The position numbers and the translations under genes were made by a program. The notes under the pieces are model-generated. The model did no database searches, had not been told where the DNA came from, and saw nothing but the letters and a program-made list of their open reading frames with translations. Below are positions 47,247 through 59,118 of a stretch of 64,000 nucleotides of DNA, piece after piece. Source of the stretch: Hippophae tibetana (taxonomy: Eukaryota > Streptophyta > Magnoliopsida > Rosales > Elaeagnaceae). The stretch spans positions 78,475,840-78,539,839 of the forward strand of contig CM072812.1 of NCBI GenBank assembly GCA_037013495.1, written 5' to 3'. Positions within the stretch are counted from its first letter, which is position 1. Each line of letters starts with the position of its first letter.

Positions 47247-49622
47247 TGATGAGCAGAACCGGCATTACTAATCCTACCAATACTTTGGTTTTATATTTAT
47301 AAAACTCTTACAAGTGCACGAATCATTTCATAGAAAATTATAAGTATACTCCCAAGGTAGATCTAAGGAAGGAATGTATGTGGTTTTTAATTTATTATTA
47401 AAACTTTTAAAAACGAAATTAAATCCTAAACATCCTGTCACGATATTTGGATTTTTGTGTTTCTAATCTAATAACATAAAAATAAACATAGATAAAGATT
47501 CAATAAATATTGATGCAAAAATTATCATTTATAATAGTGGAGTATTTATGGATATAATAACTAAGTAATTATGCTTGCTCATATTATTTAGGTTATTAAA
47601 GATATAAATTGATATTTATTGATTCTCTCTTTTTTATATGAATACCACCTTTGGTGGGGTTAGATATTCTTTGTTAACTAAACAAATCAATTAACACCTA
47701 TGGGTGGGGTTGATAACTAATTTGGTTAATTAAATTAATTCTTTTTTCTAAGAGATTGAAAATGAACCATTTAAATGTCACATTTGGTGGGGTTAGACAG
47801 TTTAAACTTTATTTAAGGTGTCCAAATTAAACCTAAGAATTTAATTATCCGAGTACTAACTTTTAAGTTTTAAAACTACTACTGAAAACATGTTGTCAAT
47901 ACATTTTCAGATAATAATTTTTATAAAAACTTTTGAAATAGAGCTTCACTCTAACTACCGGGCGATTGTACAACCAAATAAAAGAATACTACTCTAAATC
48001 AGACCGTATAACTAAACCTTAAAATGTAATTTTTAGATTTAAGTTATAATGAAAAATAATATATTTCTCTCTAACATTCTTAATATAAAATCTTTAATAA
48101 AAATAAAATCAATTCATTTTAGAGATTTTTACCTATTTAATATTTCGCAAGCATAACAACGTTATTATTATATCATGTTTACAAATAGCCAGCAATGTTA
48201 AATTTAATCACAGATAAATTAAATATAACATATAAGAATAAAGCATAAAAAATAATTGTAAAGAAAATAAAATCCTTACAGTACTTTGATGCTAACTCTG
48301 TTGCTGGAAAACCTCCAAACTGAATTTGCACTTCCATTTATTGAATCAAAAAACAAATAAATTACAAAAACATAATTAGTTCTTCTCAAAAAGAGAAGAA
48401 CTCTAAAACTAAGAAAAAACCAAAACTAAGAAATAGAGAGAAAGAAAGAGAGAAGAAGATGTGTTTTTTGGTGTGATTTAAAGTGAAGAGAATATGGGTA
48501 TTTATAGGTGAGAAGAGGAAGACAAAATGGGTGAAAAAATGATTAAAAATGGTGGAAACGCGGAGTAGTGAATGATGACATCATTGATGATGTCATGTTG
48601 GCGTGGGGCGCGACGCGCGCTGATTGGCATGCGTGCACGCGGATTGGGTGATGCGCGCATTGGCCGACGTTGCTGGGCGGCTACGTGCGCGATTTCCTCT
48701 TTTTTGACATTTTTGATCCATTTTGTCTAATTTTTCCATATTTTTTTACCTTTACAAACAAACAGCAAAGTTAAATTTAATCATAGAAAAGTTAAATATA
48801 ACATGTAAAAATAAAACATAAAAAATAACTGTAAAAAAAATAAAATCCTTACAGTACTTTGATGCAATTCTCGTTGATGGAAAACCTCCAAACGGAATTT
48901 GAACTCCTATTTATTGAATAAAAATAAATAAATTACAAAAACATAACTAGTTCTTCTCAAAAAGAGAATAACTCTAAAACTAAGAAAAACTAACTAAGAA
49001 AAACTAAAAACTAAGAATTGGAGAGAAAGAAAGAGAAGAGAAGATGTTTTTTAGGTGTGTTTAGTTATGAAGAGAATGGGGGTATTTATAGGTGAGGATG
49101 GGAAGAAAAAGTGGGTGAAAAAATGATTGAAAATGGAGAAAATGTGGAGTAGTGAATGATGATGTCATGTTGGTTTGGGCGCGGCAACGCGTGTAGGCAC
49201 GTGCAAACACGTGCAGATGGGAGTAGATTGGGTGCATGCGCTCATGGAATGAAGAGTATGCACACACGTTGCTGGGCACGGTTGGGGAAGATGCTAGGGT
49301 GGCACGCACGTTGGCCGACGCGGTTGGGCGGCTGCGTGCGCGATTTCCTCCTTTTTGATAATTTTGTCTAATTTTTCCATATTTGTTGAGTTTTCCTCAT
49401 TTATTTTATGAATATATTTGTGATGTATTGCCTCTAGTATTCCTTTTTGAGTCTTTAAGTTATGTTTTTAAGTGAAATTACCTAAAAAACAATAAAAATA
49501 CCCGTGATTCCGAAAAGACAAATATATATAAATATATGATAAAATCATATAAATATATATATTTTTAATCAATTAATGTGCATAAAATCATGGTAATTTT
49601 AGTGTTTTTTGAGCACTCATCA
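47247..49622 (-). mobile_element. Solo LTR 1 with internal tandem duplication
   Basis: 2376 bp beginning TGATGAGC and ending GCACTCATCA, with perfect 5-bp target duplications GTGGT at 47242-47246 and 49623-49627. No gag or pol inside and no second copy, so a solo LTR left by LTR-LTR recombination. A block of about 0.6 kb is duplicated in tandem (48180-48758 and 48759-49390). Each copy has a TATA box on minus (CTATAAATAC at 48498-48507 and 49082-49091) and an unusually GC-rich patch, which suggests minus orientation with a duplicated promoter. Family not identified, presumably gypsy because of the length. Confidence 0.8.
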
Positions 49623-49639
49623 GTGGTACATAAAGATGG

Positions 49640-50720
49640 TAAATTAAATTAAAGTACATTGAACGTGGTACTTTTTCATGTTTTGAGCGTTCCAACTCGT
49701 GTTATTTTTAGATCCTTCAATGTTTTATAGTTAGTATAACCCTTCTAATGTCATTAGATTATTTGGTATGGACCTTCCTAAATTACACCTAACTTTCCAA
49801 CCATCCACTCCTTCTTGTTGGGAAAGATCCTTCTGAGAACCCAATTACCTATGGTGAAAGATCTAAAATGAACAAATTTGTTATAATAATTTATTACCCT
49901 TCTTTTCTACTCAACCATCCTCTTTAAGGCTTTATCACTTTGTTCCTTTGCTATATTTAGTTCAATTTCTTTACTTGTAGTGTTTTGGTCTTTGGCTAGG
50001 GCTGATCTCACAATGGGTTATGTGATCTCATTTGGTATCACAACCTCAGTCTCTTACACTAGTGAGAAAGTTGTCTTATTAGTGATGCCTCTGGGACTAG
50101 TTTTGATGGCCCATAATGCTCCATTTAGCTCCTCAAACCATTTTCCTTTAGCACCTTCCAATTTTTTCTTTAATAGGTTGATTACTAATTTGTTAAAAGA
50201 CTTTGCTTGATCGTTGGCTTATGGGTAATATGGCATCAAATGGAACATCTTAATATTGTTCTTAGTGGAAAATTCTTTGATGTTATAGCCCATAAACTAC
50301 CTTCCATCATTTGTAGCAAGCTCCTTGGGTAGACTAAAGCGACAAACTATGGAATTCCAAATAAATCGAATCACTTCCTCTTCCCTTATTCTTTCGAGAG
50401 CCTCTGCCTCTATCCATTTGGAATGATAATCTGTGGTGAATAATAAAAACCTATTTTGACCCGTCATTGGTTATAAGGATCCTGGTATATCCAGCCCTCA
50501 TTTATAGAAGTGCAACTGATTAGGTATCCCTATCATCATGGTTGGTGGTATATATGATAATGGGTGAAACTTTGACATTTATCACATGCTTGGGTGTACC
50601 TCATACAATTTTCTAACATAATGGTCCAGTAATAACCCTACCTTATAATTTGTTGGTACAAATTTCTTCCACTTGAATGGGAACCACACTCTTCCTCGTG
50701 GTCTTCAAACATAATTTTTT
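49640..50720 (-). pseudogene. Integrase region of the gypsy composite (fossil)
   Basis: Minus-strand similarity to gypsy integrase: the zinc-site end (CDKC near 50585), and the core end with NKLVINLLKKKLEGAKGKW and ALWAIKTSPRG (about 50050-50180) plus the VYETEVVIPNEI stretch after it. Broken. Confidence 0.8.
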
Positions 50721-50799
50721 CAGACCACTCCACTAGCTATGTATAAGAGCCTGTGTCTAGGTGTTATTTTTTGTACAATTTTTTTCTTTTTGATTATGT

Positions 50800-51650
50800 A
50801 TTGACCTATTTTAGCCCTAATTTCTTTGGTAAGATTTTGGTTCTGAGGTAGGTCTCCCTTTTTAGGAAGTTAAAGATTGGAGTGAACCATAGACTAGTGG
50901 CCTTGTCTATACTTCCAACTATTTTTCCGGTCTCTTCCAAAATGGCCTTTGTTAGGATTGTTACAAAAACTACCCGAGTATAGTTGGCCTCGCGTATAGT
51001 AGCTAGCATGACTAAGGAATCAACATGACTATTCTCATTTTTGGATATTTTCTTGATCTCAAAGCAAGAAAATTTTGAGCATTCCATCCTTAATCTCTCC
51101 AAATATATCCTCATCTTGCTGTCTTTAGCCTCAAACATGCCCAAGTATTGATTGACCACCAATCTTGAGTCATTGTGCAAGGTAATTCCATTAGCTACAA
51201 GTTTCTTTATAGTCATGGCACCACATATAGCTGTCTCATACTCTATAATGTTATTGGTTGCTTAGAAATCCATAATGTAGCATATTCAAAGTAGTTTTCA
51301 TTATGGTCAATTATGACCATAACTAGCCTAACACCATATGCATGCCATCAACAAATACTTGCTAAGATGGCATTTATCTTTGATCTATACCATATACTTC
51401 CTCTTTTACTTCATCATTGGTGACCTTTGGTGACTCACTGAACTTGTAACAAACTTTTCCACCGCTTGCACTTTAATAAAAGTTCTAGTCATATACTTGA
51501 TATCATATTCTCCCAACTCTATGGTAATATGTACCAATCTCTCTCCAACCTCTACCTCTTCAATTTTCTTTTAAGTATCTGTGAGGTGAATACTACCATT
51601 GTATGTGAACCAAATTGATACCGAATTTTTCCTGTTTTCACTTTTAGGGA
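50800..51650 (-). pseudogene. RNase H region of the gypsy composite (fossil)
   Basis: A 136-residue frame (50806-51216) has NDSRLVVNQYLGMFEAKDSK and NSHVDSLVMLATI, typical of the second RNase H of plant gypsy elements (SDSQLVVNQ..., ENSRADALAKLA). Preceding RNase H sequence reaches to about 51650. Broken. Confidence 0.82.
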
Positions 51651-52659
51651 AAATGCCAACTTGTCAATCGTTGGATACCTACTTTGGACATATGTTAGGA
51701 TCTGGCTGATGTAGTAGACGAAGTGTTAGACCTTTTTTTTCAATAAGGAGTATGCCTCTTACAGAGGGACTGACCAGGACCGGAGCCTTGCTCAGATACT
51801 ATTTAATTATTTGAAAAGCTATGTCACAAACTTTTTACCAGAAAACTGTTGTGCTTTTTCTCAGAATTTTGAAGAATGGAAAATACTTATATGTGCATTT
51901 GGAAATGAATTTGTTGAGTGACACTATTCTTCCATTCAATTGTTGAATCCTTTTTAGGTTGGTATAGGTTGGTAGGAGGTTTCATTTTGACCAAGGCTTG
52001 TATCTTGTCTGGCTTGGCTTTTATTCCTTAGGTAGATATAAGATATCCTAAGAATTTCCCTAAGGCAACACCAAAAACACATTTTTTAGGGTTTAGTCTC
52101 ATATCATACCTTTGGAGCACATGAAATATTTCTTCTAAGTCTTTGACTTGGTTTACTGGCTATGTTGACTTTATCATCATGTCATTTATATATGCTTCTA
52201 TATTTCTCCTTAGATAACCAACAAAGATTTTATTGACGAGGAATTGATACATGGCTCTTGCATTCTTTAAACCAAATTTCATTTGGGTGTAACCGAAGGT
52301 CCCTTCCCTAGTAATGAAATATTTTTTCTCCTCATCCATTGGGTACATTTTGATTTGATAATAACCAAAATATGCATCCAGCAAACTCATTAGGCCAAAA
52401 CCAACGATGGTATCAACCAATTGATCAATACTCGATATGTGAAAATAGTCTTTCAAACATGCATCATTCAAGTCTATAAATGCTACACACATATGAGGTG
52501 ATCCACAAGCCTTTTTTACAGGTACCATATTTGACAACTAGGTTGGATAGTTAACCTCTCTAATAATCTTTGTTTCCCTAAGCATGGTGACCTAACTTTT
52601 AATCACTTCATTCTTTTCTCTTGGGAATTTCCTCTTCTTTGCTTGATGGGTCTAGATTT
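51650..52659 (-). pseudogene. Reverse transcriptase region of the gypsy composite (fossil)
   Basis: Frame 52160-52537 has VAFIDLNDACLKDYF, LLDAYFGYYQIKMYPMDEEK, MKFGLKNARAMYQ and AYINDMMIKS, the RT core of Tat/Athila-type gypsy elements. The sequence upstream of RT continues beyond the inserted solo LTR at 54919. Broken. Confidence 0.85.
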
Positions 52660-52664
52660 TGGAT

Positions 52665-54375
52665 TGATAACTGTATTTTATATAGTTATTTTCATCTATT
52701 TTATTAATTATAATTGTTATATTCTTTACAGTTTTTAGTTAATTCTAGTGTAATAAATTAGTATTTACTGTTTTTTATAAATTTTAATAAAATTAAGTAA
52801 TTTGTATCGAAAACGTACTTAATTGCAAATTTGTGTCCAAAAATATAATTTCAAATAAAAGAGTGTTTAATTGCAATTTATAAAAATCGAAAATATAATT
52901 TAAATTAAAATCGAGCTTAATTTTAACGGCTGGAAGTGGGTTCTGTTTCTGCATTTTTATTTTACCAAATACACGCCACGTGTCGTCATCTTATTGGCTG
53001 TAATATTTAGGAGACATGTGGCTGCTTCTTTGTCGTTGCAACGCGAGGGTGCACGCTGTTTGGATGAAGCGCATCGCACGGGATTTTGTCGAAGAATGGC
53101 TCGGTGCGCGACAGCTTGGTTCCACATGCTTCAATCTGGACCGTTCAACTGATCCAATGGTGAGCGATGCACCTCGAGGAAATTCTGCACAATCGACATA
53201 TGGGTCCCACCCTGCACGCCAGTCTGCGCGGCCAGTGGGCCCCACGTGTCGAGCTGCGCGCTTCAGGAATTCCTGGCCCACTCGCTTTTGTTGCGTGTGG
53301 ATTTCACGCGCCAAATCTTGACCGTTGATGGGATGATCAAGTGGTGTGTGTTGAGCGTTGTGAATGGTGCGAGTGGCTCTTCTCCTGCGCAGAAATTCAA
53401 CTTTTTATTAATTACATTTTGACCCACAAATTTAATTCAAATTAATTTGTACACTTTTTTTAATTGCCGTTAAGCCCTTTTCTAATTTAAATTAAATTTT
53501 TTAAACTTTTAATAATTAAAATTAAGCCCGATTTTAATTTAAATTATATTTTCGATTTTTATTAATTGTAATTAAACACTCTTTTATTTGAAATTATATT
53601 TTTGGACACAAATTTGCAATTAAGTACGTTTTCGATACAAATTACTTAATTTTATTAAAATTTATAAAAAACAGTAAATACTAATTTATTACACTACAAT
53701 TAACTAAAAATGTAAAGAATATAGCAATTACAATTAATAAAATAGATGAAAATAACTATATAAAATACAGTTATCAACACCCCCAAACTTAAGTTTTTGC
53801 TAGTCCTCGAGCAAAAGGAAAGAAATACAACAAAGATAACTGCATTTAAAATAGTGATTTTCAAAATATTTCTTTTTAGTCATTCCAAATTACATAACTC
53901 GAAGAAATAAAAGAATTTTATCTAAGTATCAAAATCAATTTAAAAATATATTCCATTTTCACAATGAATTATAGTGTGTGTGTGAAGTCTTTTCATATTT
54001 CATCACATGCAATCCGGATCAGTTTATGCAAATATAAAATCAAACAAATTTTAATGAAATCACAAATCTCATACGTTTATTTTTCATTTCTCTCTCCACT
54101 AATGTAGACAAACACAACCAAAAATCAATAGGACTTTATTAAGCTTGTAATGTATGGCTTAGGTAAAGGTAGGATAAAAGATATATTTAGCTCAATTTTT
54201 CCTAAACACCATTTTAGGATTGAAACAAGAGATATTCTATCATCACAATAAATACTTCCCAATTTGGGATTTAACATCACATACAATAACCTTTTTTTCT
54301 GTTTTTTTAATACATCATTAAATATTTACTAACAATTGTCAAATGTTAGTTCGATGAGAAAAATAGATATATCTG

Positions 54376-54408
<33 letters not shown>

Positions 54409-54913
54409 TTAAGTGGGCTTTTGAAATGAAATAAAAATATATATAAAACTTTGAAGCTCAAAAGGGGTATACTATGGATAAAGCATGTGAAGGTAGATAG
54501 AACGGCTCAAACGATCCAAAGATGGCCTAAATCATTTTCTTAGTTAAATGTTATCTATAATTTCGCCTTGAAAGAAAATCAAATAAATTCTAAAAAACTG
54601 TGACACCACAAATATCAATCGAATTCCATACTCACATAAACCTTCTCTAAATTATCATGGCAACTCAAAAATCAAGACTAGTGCTCATAAATATTTATTC
54701 TTGTAAAAATGAGACATGTGTAAAAATTATTCATCGTTTAGACAATATTCGAATTTTTCAAGAAGTTATGTATTACTTAAAATGAAGAAATAACATAACA
54801 AAAATTAGATCACCATTAAACGCAAAATATCTTCTAATGTTCGATCAACCAAACAAACAAAACTAGACAAGCAACAACATCAAGCAATATTTCCAATAAG
54901 TTTAAGCTCAACA
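52665..54913. mobile_element. Solo LTR 2 with long internal inverted repeats
   Basis: 2249 bp from TGATAACTG to CTCAACA, flanked by perfect 5-bp target duplications TGGAT (52660-52664 and 54914-54918), inserted into the gypsy RT region. No coding. About 260-bp arms are inverted copies of each other (52665-52925 and 53515-53776), and between them is a GC-rich core (about 52960-53400) with two CACGTG G-boxes (52977-52982 and 53243-53248). The remainder (53777-54913) is AT-rich with a (CA)n(TA)n tract near 54375-54410 and the phrase ACACCCCCAAACTTAAG. If not a solo LTR, it could be an inverted-repeat element inside one. Confidence 0.7.
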
Positions 54914-54918
54914 TGGAT

Positions 54919-56198
54919 CAATATCCTAACTTAAGGATATTGTAATTTACTCTTAGAAATTGAGATAGTTGTTCCCTGACCTATTTTGTTAAGTCAGTGC
55001 TCAATTTTAGAGAGTAGTCATCCCCTTGTCTTTGACTGATAAATCTTACACCTCATTTGAATTAACCAACTTCGCTAGGCATCTGTCCCCTGGCCTTTTT
55101 TTGACAAGGCCTATGCTATAATTGCTACTTTGGGAGCAATCTCCTTCATGGTAGCAAAAGAATAACATCTAGCCTTTTCTTGGTCCCCCTATCTCTTTTA
55201 TGCCTTCCTTAGTTGGATATTTGATAACTTGGTGGAAAGTAGAGAAAATTGCTTTCATCTTATGTATCCATGATTACTGTTGAATCCCACTAGGGATAGC
55301 TCTCTTCCCATGATGTCACATTCCTTTATACCTAGAACCTTCATTATCGATAGAAAAAGAAGATTGATGGAACTCTCTGTATCAATCACGTTTTGAAAAA
55401 CATTATAGGATCCTATTCGAAGGGTTATTACTAAAGGGTATTCATAGGGAGATGAGGTATCATCCTTCTCAAAGAAGGTGATTTCAACAGAGTACATCCC
55501 TAACGTATCTTTTGAGCAAGTTATTAGAAGTCCTATTGAGCATGGGTGTTTCATGTATAGTATCGATGGTCCTTACATTAGCCTTATTATGTGGACCTGT
55601 TTTGCTACTAAATTGAATAGGCAGCCTCAACATTTTGGGTTTAGGTTATCGATCAGCTCCTCTTTTATTATTTCCTACACGGCCCCATAAATACCCTTTA
55701 GATAGTAAATCTTGTATTTCCTTCTTCAAATTCCTACAATCTTGCATCTTGTGGTCTATAACTTAATTAAAAGTACACCACTTAGATGTGTCCCAAGAAA
55801 GGTCCTCATTATTGGTGGCCACATAACATTTTAATGATGGACCTTTGAAGGGAGGCAATGCTCTCTCACAAGGTACCATGTTCCTAAACCATTGGCTATT
55901 CACTTATGATTTCGCATGAAGCATTTGCACTTGTTAATCATTTTATCTTGTTGTGACATGTCTCGGCTTACTCTCTTTTTCCCTTTCTAATGTAGTTTAT
56001 TTAACAACCTTATTGTTCTTATTTGTTCCTAACTCTCTTTCTAGATTGATAAAATTTCTCACCTCTATGTAAACTTCCTTCATTGTTTAGAGCACTATTT
56101 TGGTCAACTCTGAAAACAAATCAGAATTCCTTAGTATACCTTGTCAGAAAGCTTCTGTAATAATAGAGTTCAGGTAGTATATGAAAGTTTATAAATTA
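54919..56198 (-). pseudogene. gag and protease region of the gypsy composite (fossil)
   Basis: Protease-like frame 55255-55554 with a DTESSINLLFLSIMKVLGI stretch (compare DTGSSADLLYL of plant gypsy proteases). The spacer leading to RT lies at 54919-55250, gag remains to the right. The region stops at 56198, where the copia element is inserted. Broken. Confidence 0.72.
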
Positions 56199-57613
56199 TG
56201 GACCTAATTAACCTAGAGAAGGGTGAATAGGTTATTTTTAATTTTTACTAATTTATAATTTAATAACCTAAACAAAGCAGCCAGACATGCAATCGTGCGT
56301 AAAAATAAGTACCGAAATAAAATAATAACACACGATATTTTTAGGTGGAAACAACCTAGGCCACAACAATGACCTAAGAGGAAAACCACCAGACCACCTA
56401 ACTTTCCACTATGAAAATCAAATGTTCAAGTACAAACTCAATCTTATGCTACCATTCCTAGGATATTGCCCCAATGTACTTTACTTACGAGCCCCTACTT
56501 TGTTTTCACAATTTCCAATATTAGCGTGAGCGGTTTCCAGACCAACGTTCCAATAAGCTCCCTGCCAATCAAATCGTTCACAAATGAACTGCAAAAAAGG
56601 TTAGCACAAAAAGAAAGACAAGTGTCCGTGTGTGTTCTAGAACGGATTTAACAATGAATAATCCTAACTAGATGATTCAAAACATATGTCACTTAAATCA
56701 AATCAACTAGTAAATTCTAGAGCAAAAATATTCAGCACAAGGTCCATAAAAATGGTTTCTTTAAAGATTAATAATCAAATCAAATAACTATGATATGACA
56801 AAACAATTATTTGATCTAACCATTTAAGAACAAAATTAAAAAAGAAACCATAAAAACATATTATCAAAATATCAAACTCTTTTATCAACAACTTATAAAT
56901 TAATATATATTAATTACTTAAGCATATTACTTATATATTAATCATCTTTACTGTGTGATGCTATTGTTCAACTTCCTTTATATATTATATATATATATTA
57001 CTTACCTGAAAGTTGCGTGATGCTATTGTTCAACTTCCTTTATATTATATATATATATATATATATTACTTACCTATATCTAGCAGCGTGAAGACAATTA
57101 AACTCCTTTCCTCTGAATTTTTTTTCTATCGTTTTCGGAAGCAACACATATCAGTTTTAACTTCTATTCGGCCTCCGTGTATTCACTTTCAAATTTTTCC
57201 CTAAACCACTCTAACCCTAATGTATCTATATATATAGATAATAATAATACTTAATGATATTAGGGTTAGGGTTAAATGTGTTTTAGTCTTAACTTTTCAA
57301 AGCCCATTAAAAAAAAACTTAATATTATGTTAAGATATATTATAAAAATATTTAATTAATAATTTCATAAATTAATTAAAGTTTGAATAAATACTTTAAC
57401 ATAAAATATAATTTCAGATTTATGAAAATGTGTTATTAAATGCATGAATGCAATCCTATGTGTCGTAGTTATAAAAAAACATACATGAAGTACGAATATC
57501 TGGAACTTGAATATTTGTTCAGCTTTTCTTGATAAACTTGATAGCAGGCCTAAAAAAAATTTACAAGTAAATATTTTGTCCACAAAATATAGCCAACACT
57601 CATAGTCCTTACA
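56199..57613 (-). repeat. 3' LTR of copia element D
   Basis: On minus from TGTAAGGACTATGAG (57613) to GGTCCA (56199). It has a TATA-like tract (CTATATATATAG on minus near 57223-57238) and a tandem duplication of about 62-66 bp at 56955-57080, each copy with GTGATGCTATTGTTCAACTT followed by a TA run. Boundaries rest on the purine tract at one end and the break in gypsy gag at the other, because the partner LTR is outside. Confidence 0.7.
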
Positions 57614-59118
57614 AACTCCCCCCCTCCCCCCCTTGGCATTTTCGTGTGGCAAAACTTCTCACTTACTACATGACACTTATAAAAATTAGATAAAAATACA
57701 ATGAGGTCCCAGACTCCATAGTGGAACTATCCTATGGTCCGGTGAATCCATCTTCGCTGCAACTTGACAAGCCTGTAAGTAACTGAAATAACATTGACAA
57801 AGCATAGGACAACTTGGCATGAAAGCCTAATTGTACATTAGTTCAGTTTATATAAAAATAAGCAAAGTGTAAAGAATAATCATGTAGTATGCATTCATAT
57901 CAATCAAGCTTAATTAAATATGTTCTCCCCTTATATGTATAACAAAATAAAAACATGGAAGTAAAAATTTTCTCCCCCTTTTTGACATACGAGAAGGACA
58001 AAGTATTAGTCAAAGCAATGAAGCTAAACTCCTCCTAAAGATATAGCAATGTAAAAGTAGAGTAATACATAAATGCAATATGCTTTAAACTCCTCCTAAG
58101 TTCTATGACTCTCTAACTTAGAAACAAATTAAAAAGGTAATAAATAAAAATGAATAAAAATCTGATTTTTTTTTTGTAATTTTCATAAGTAGCCACATAA
58201 GGTATTAAACTCATTTAATTACAAACAAGCACACAACCAATTGAGAACTCATCATTTTTTTAACTCCAATTTTGATTATTTATCATATAAATAAATAAGT
58301 AGAATAGAAAAAGTGCACACGCACACGTCACACATATAATGACATATTGACATTTACTTAAAATAGTATATATGTTTAAACTCCACAAATATGTCAAGTA
58401 ATTCATTTATGACCTATCAAGAAAGACTCAAATGAAAAATAAATATCACCTATCATGTAAAACAATAATTGAGTCTTCAATCTCACAAAATAAAATATAT
58501 CTATGAAGGAAGGACTTAATTAATTATTTTTATATATGAGGTAAATGATATATATATATATATTTTATAACCTCTATTGGATCTTTTTTTTGTGCATACA
58601 ATGAATAAGATTTATATGGAGTCATTTTTTGCATAATCTTTTCCTTTTTTTTTTGCACGAGCCATAAACCTAGCATGATGACTTTCACACTAGTTGTGAG
58701 GTAGCCCTCTCCGTTCATTGCGATAGCTTTACACATCACAGTATGTAGCTTTCTCAATACTAGGTGCCTCCATGAGATAAAGTTTTTGAAAGTAAGAAAT
58801 ATAACTCAACACAATTTTACAGTCAAGATTAGTTGAAGTCCTAGAATCTTTCAAGAAAATCCATAAACTTCAAGCATAACATATATGTGTATTCGTGAGT
58901 GTGTGAATAAGTTCATGTCAACATCGATCATCACATGTACAAGAATATGTGTATGTGTAAGCCAAAATTGTAAAATAATTTATACAATAAATATCAAAAT
59001 GAGTTGAGTCACTAAAAATGAGATTATGTGTATGTAAGTATTAAATAAGTCGAATATTGTGTTGGCCAAACAAGGATGCTATTTTTTTATTATTATTTTT
59101 TGTAATAAAATTTGAAAT
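57614..59118 (-). other. Non-coding stretch between pol and 3' LTR of copia element D
   Basis: About 1.5 kb without a credible ORF. In SIRE-type elements this place can hold an envelope-like ORF; none is recognisable here. A main purine tract (57616-57634, G-rich on minus) abuts the LTR, and a second purine tract with AAAAAGGGGGAGA on minus lies at 57969-57983. Confidence 0.65.

Larger units (their letters stand above)
42501..56198 (-). mobile_element. Ty3/gypsy composite, Tat-lineage-like, broken and invaded
   Basis: Minus-strand pol in gypsy order (protease, RT, RNase H, integrase): gag about 55560-56198, protease 55255-55554, RT about 51650-52659 and 54919-55250, RNase H about 50800-51600, integrase about 49640-50720. 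Beyond pol follow a tandem-repeat region (46505-47130) and an extra ORF in the opposite orientation (about 43270-46305), both known from the Tat lineage (Grande, Retand and relatives). Two solo LTRs interrupt it and a copia element cuts its gag at 56198, so the rest lies outside the window. No LTR pair could be seen. Many breaks; old. The left limit is uncertain. Confidence 0.78.

Noticed and set aside
49061-49371. Opposing frames in the GC-rich patch of solo LTR 1
   Set aside because: Both strands are open only because the patch is GC-rich; the frames cross the TATA box and duplicated block and have no protein features.
52991-53321. Two overlapping opposite frames of about 100 codons in the GC core of solo LTR 2
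   Set aside because: Mirror-image open frames from base composition; no recognisable domain, and located within a non-coding LTR.
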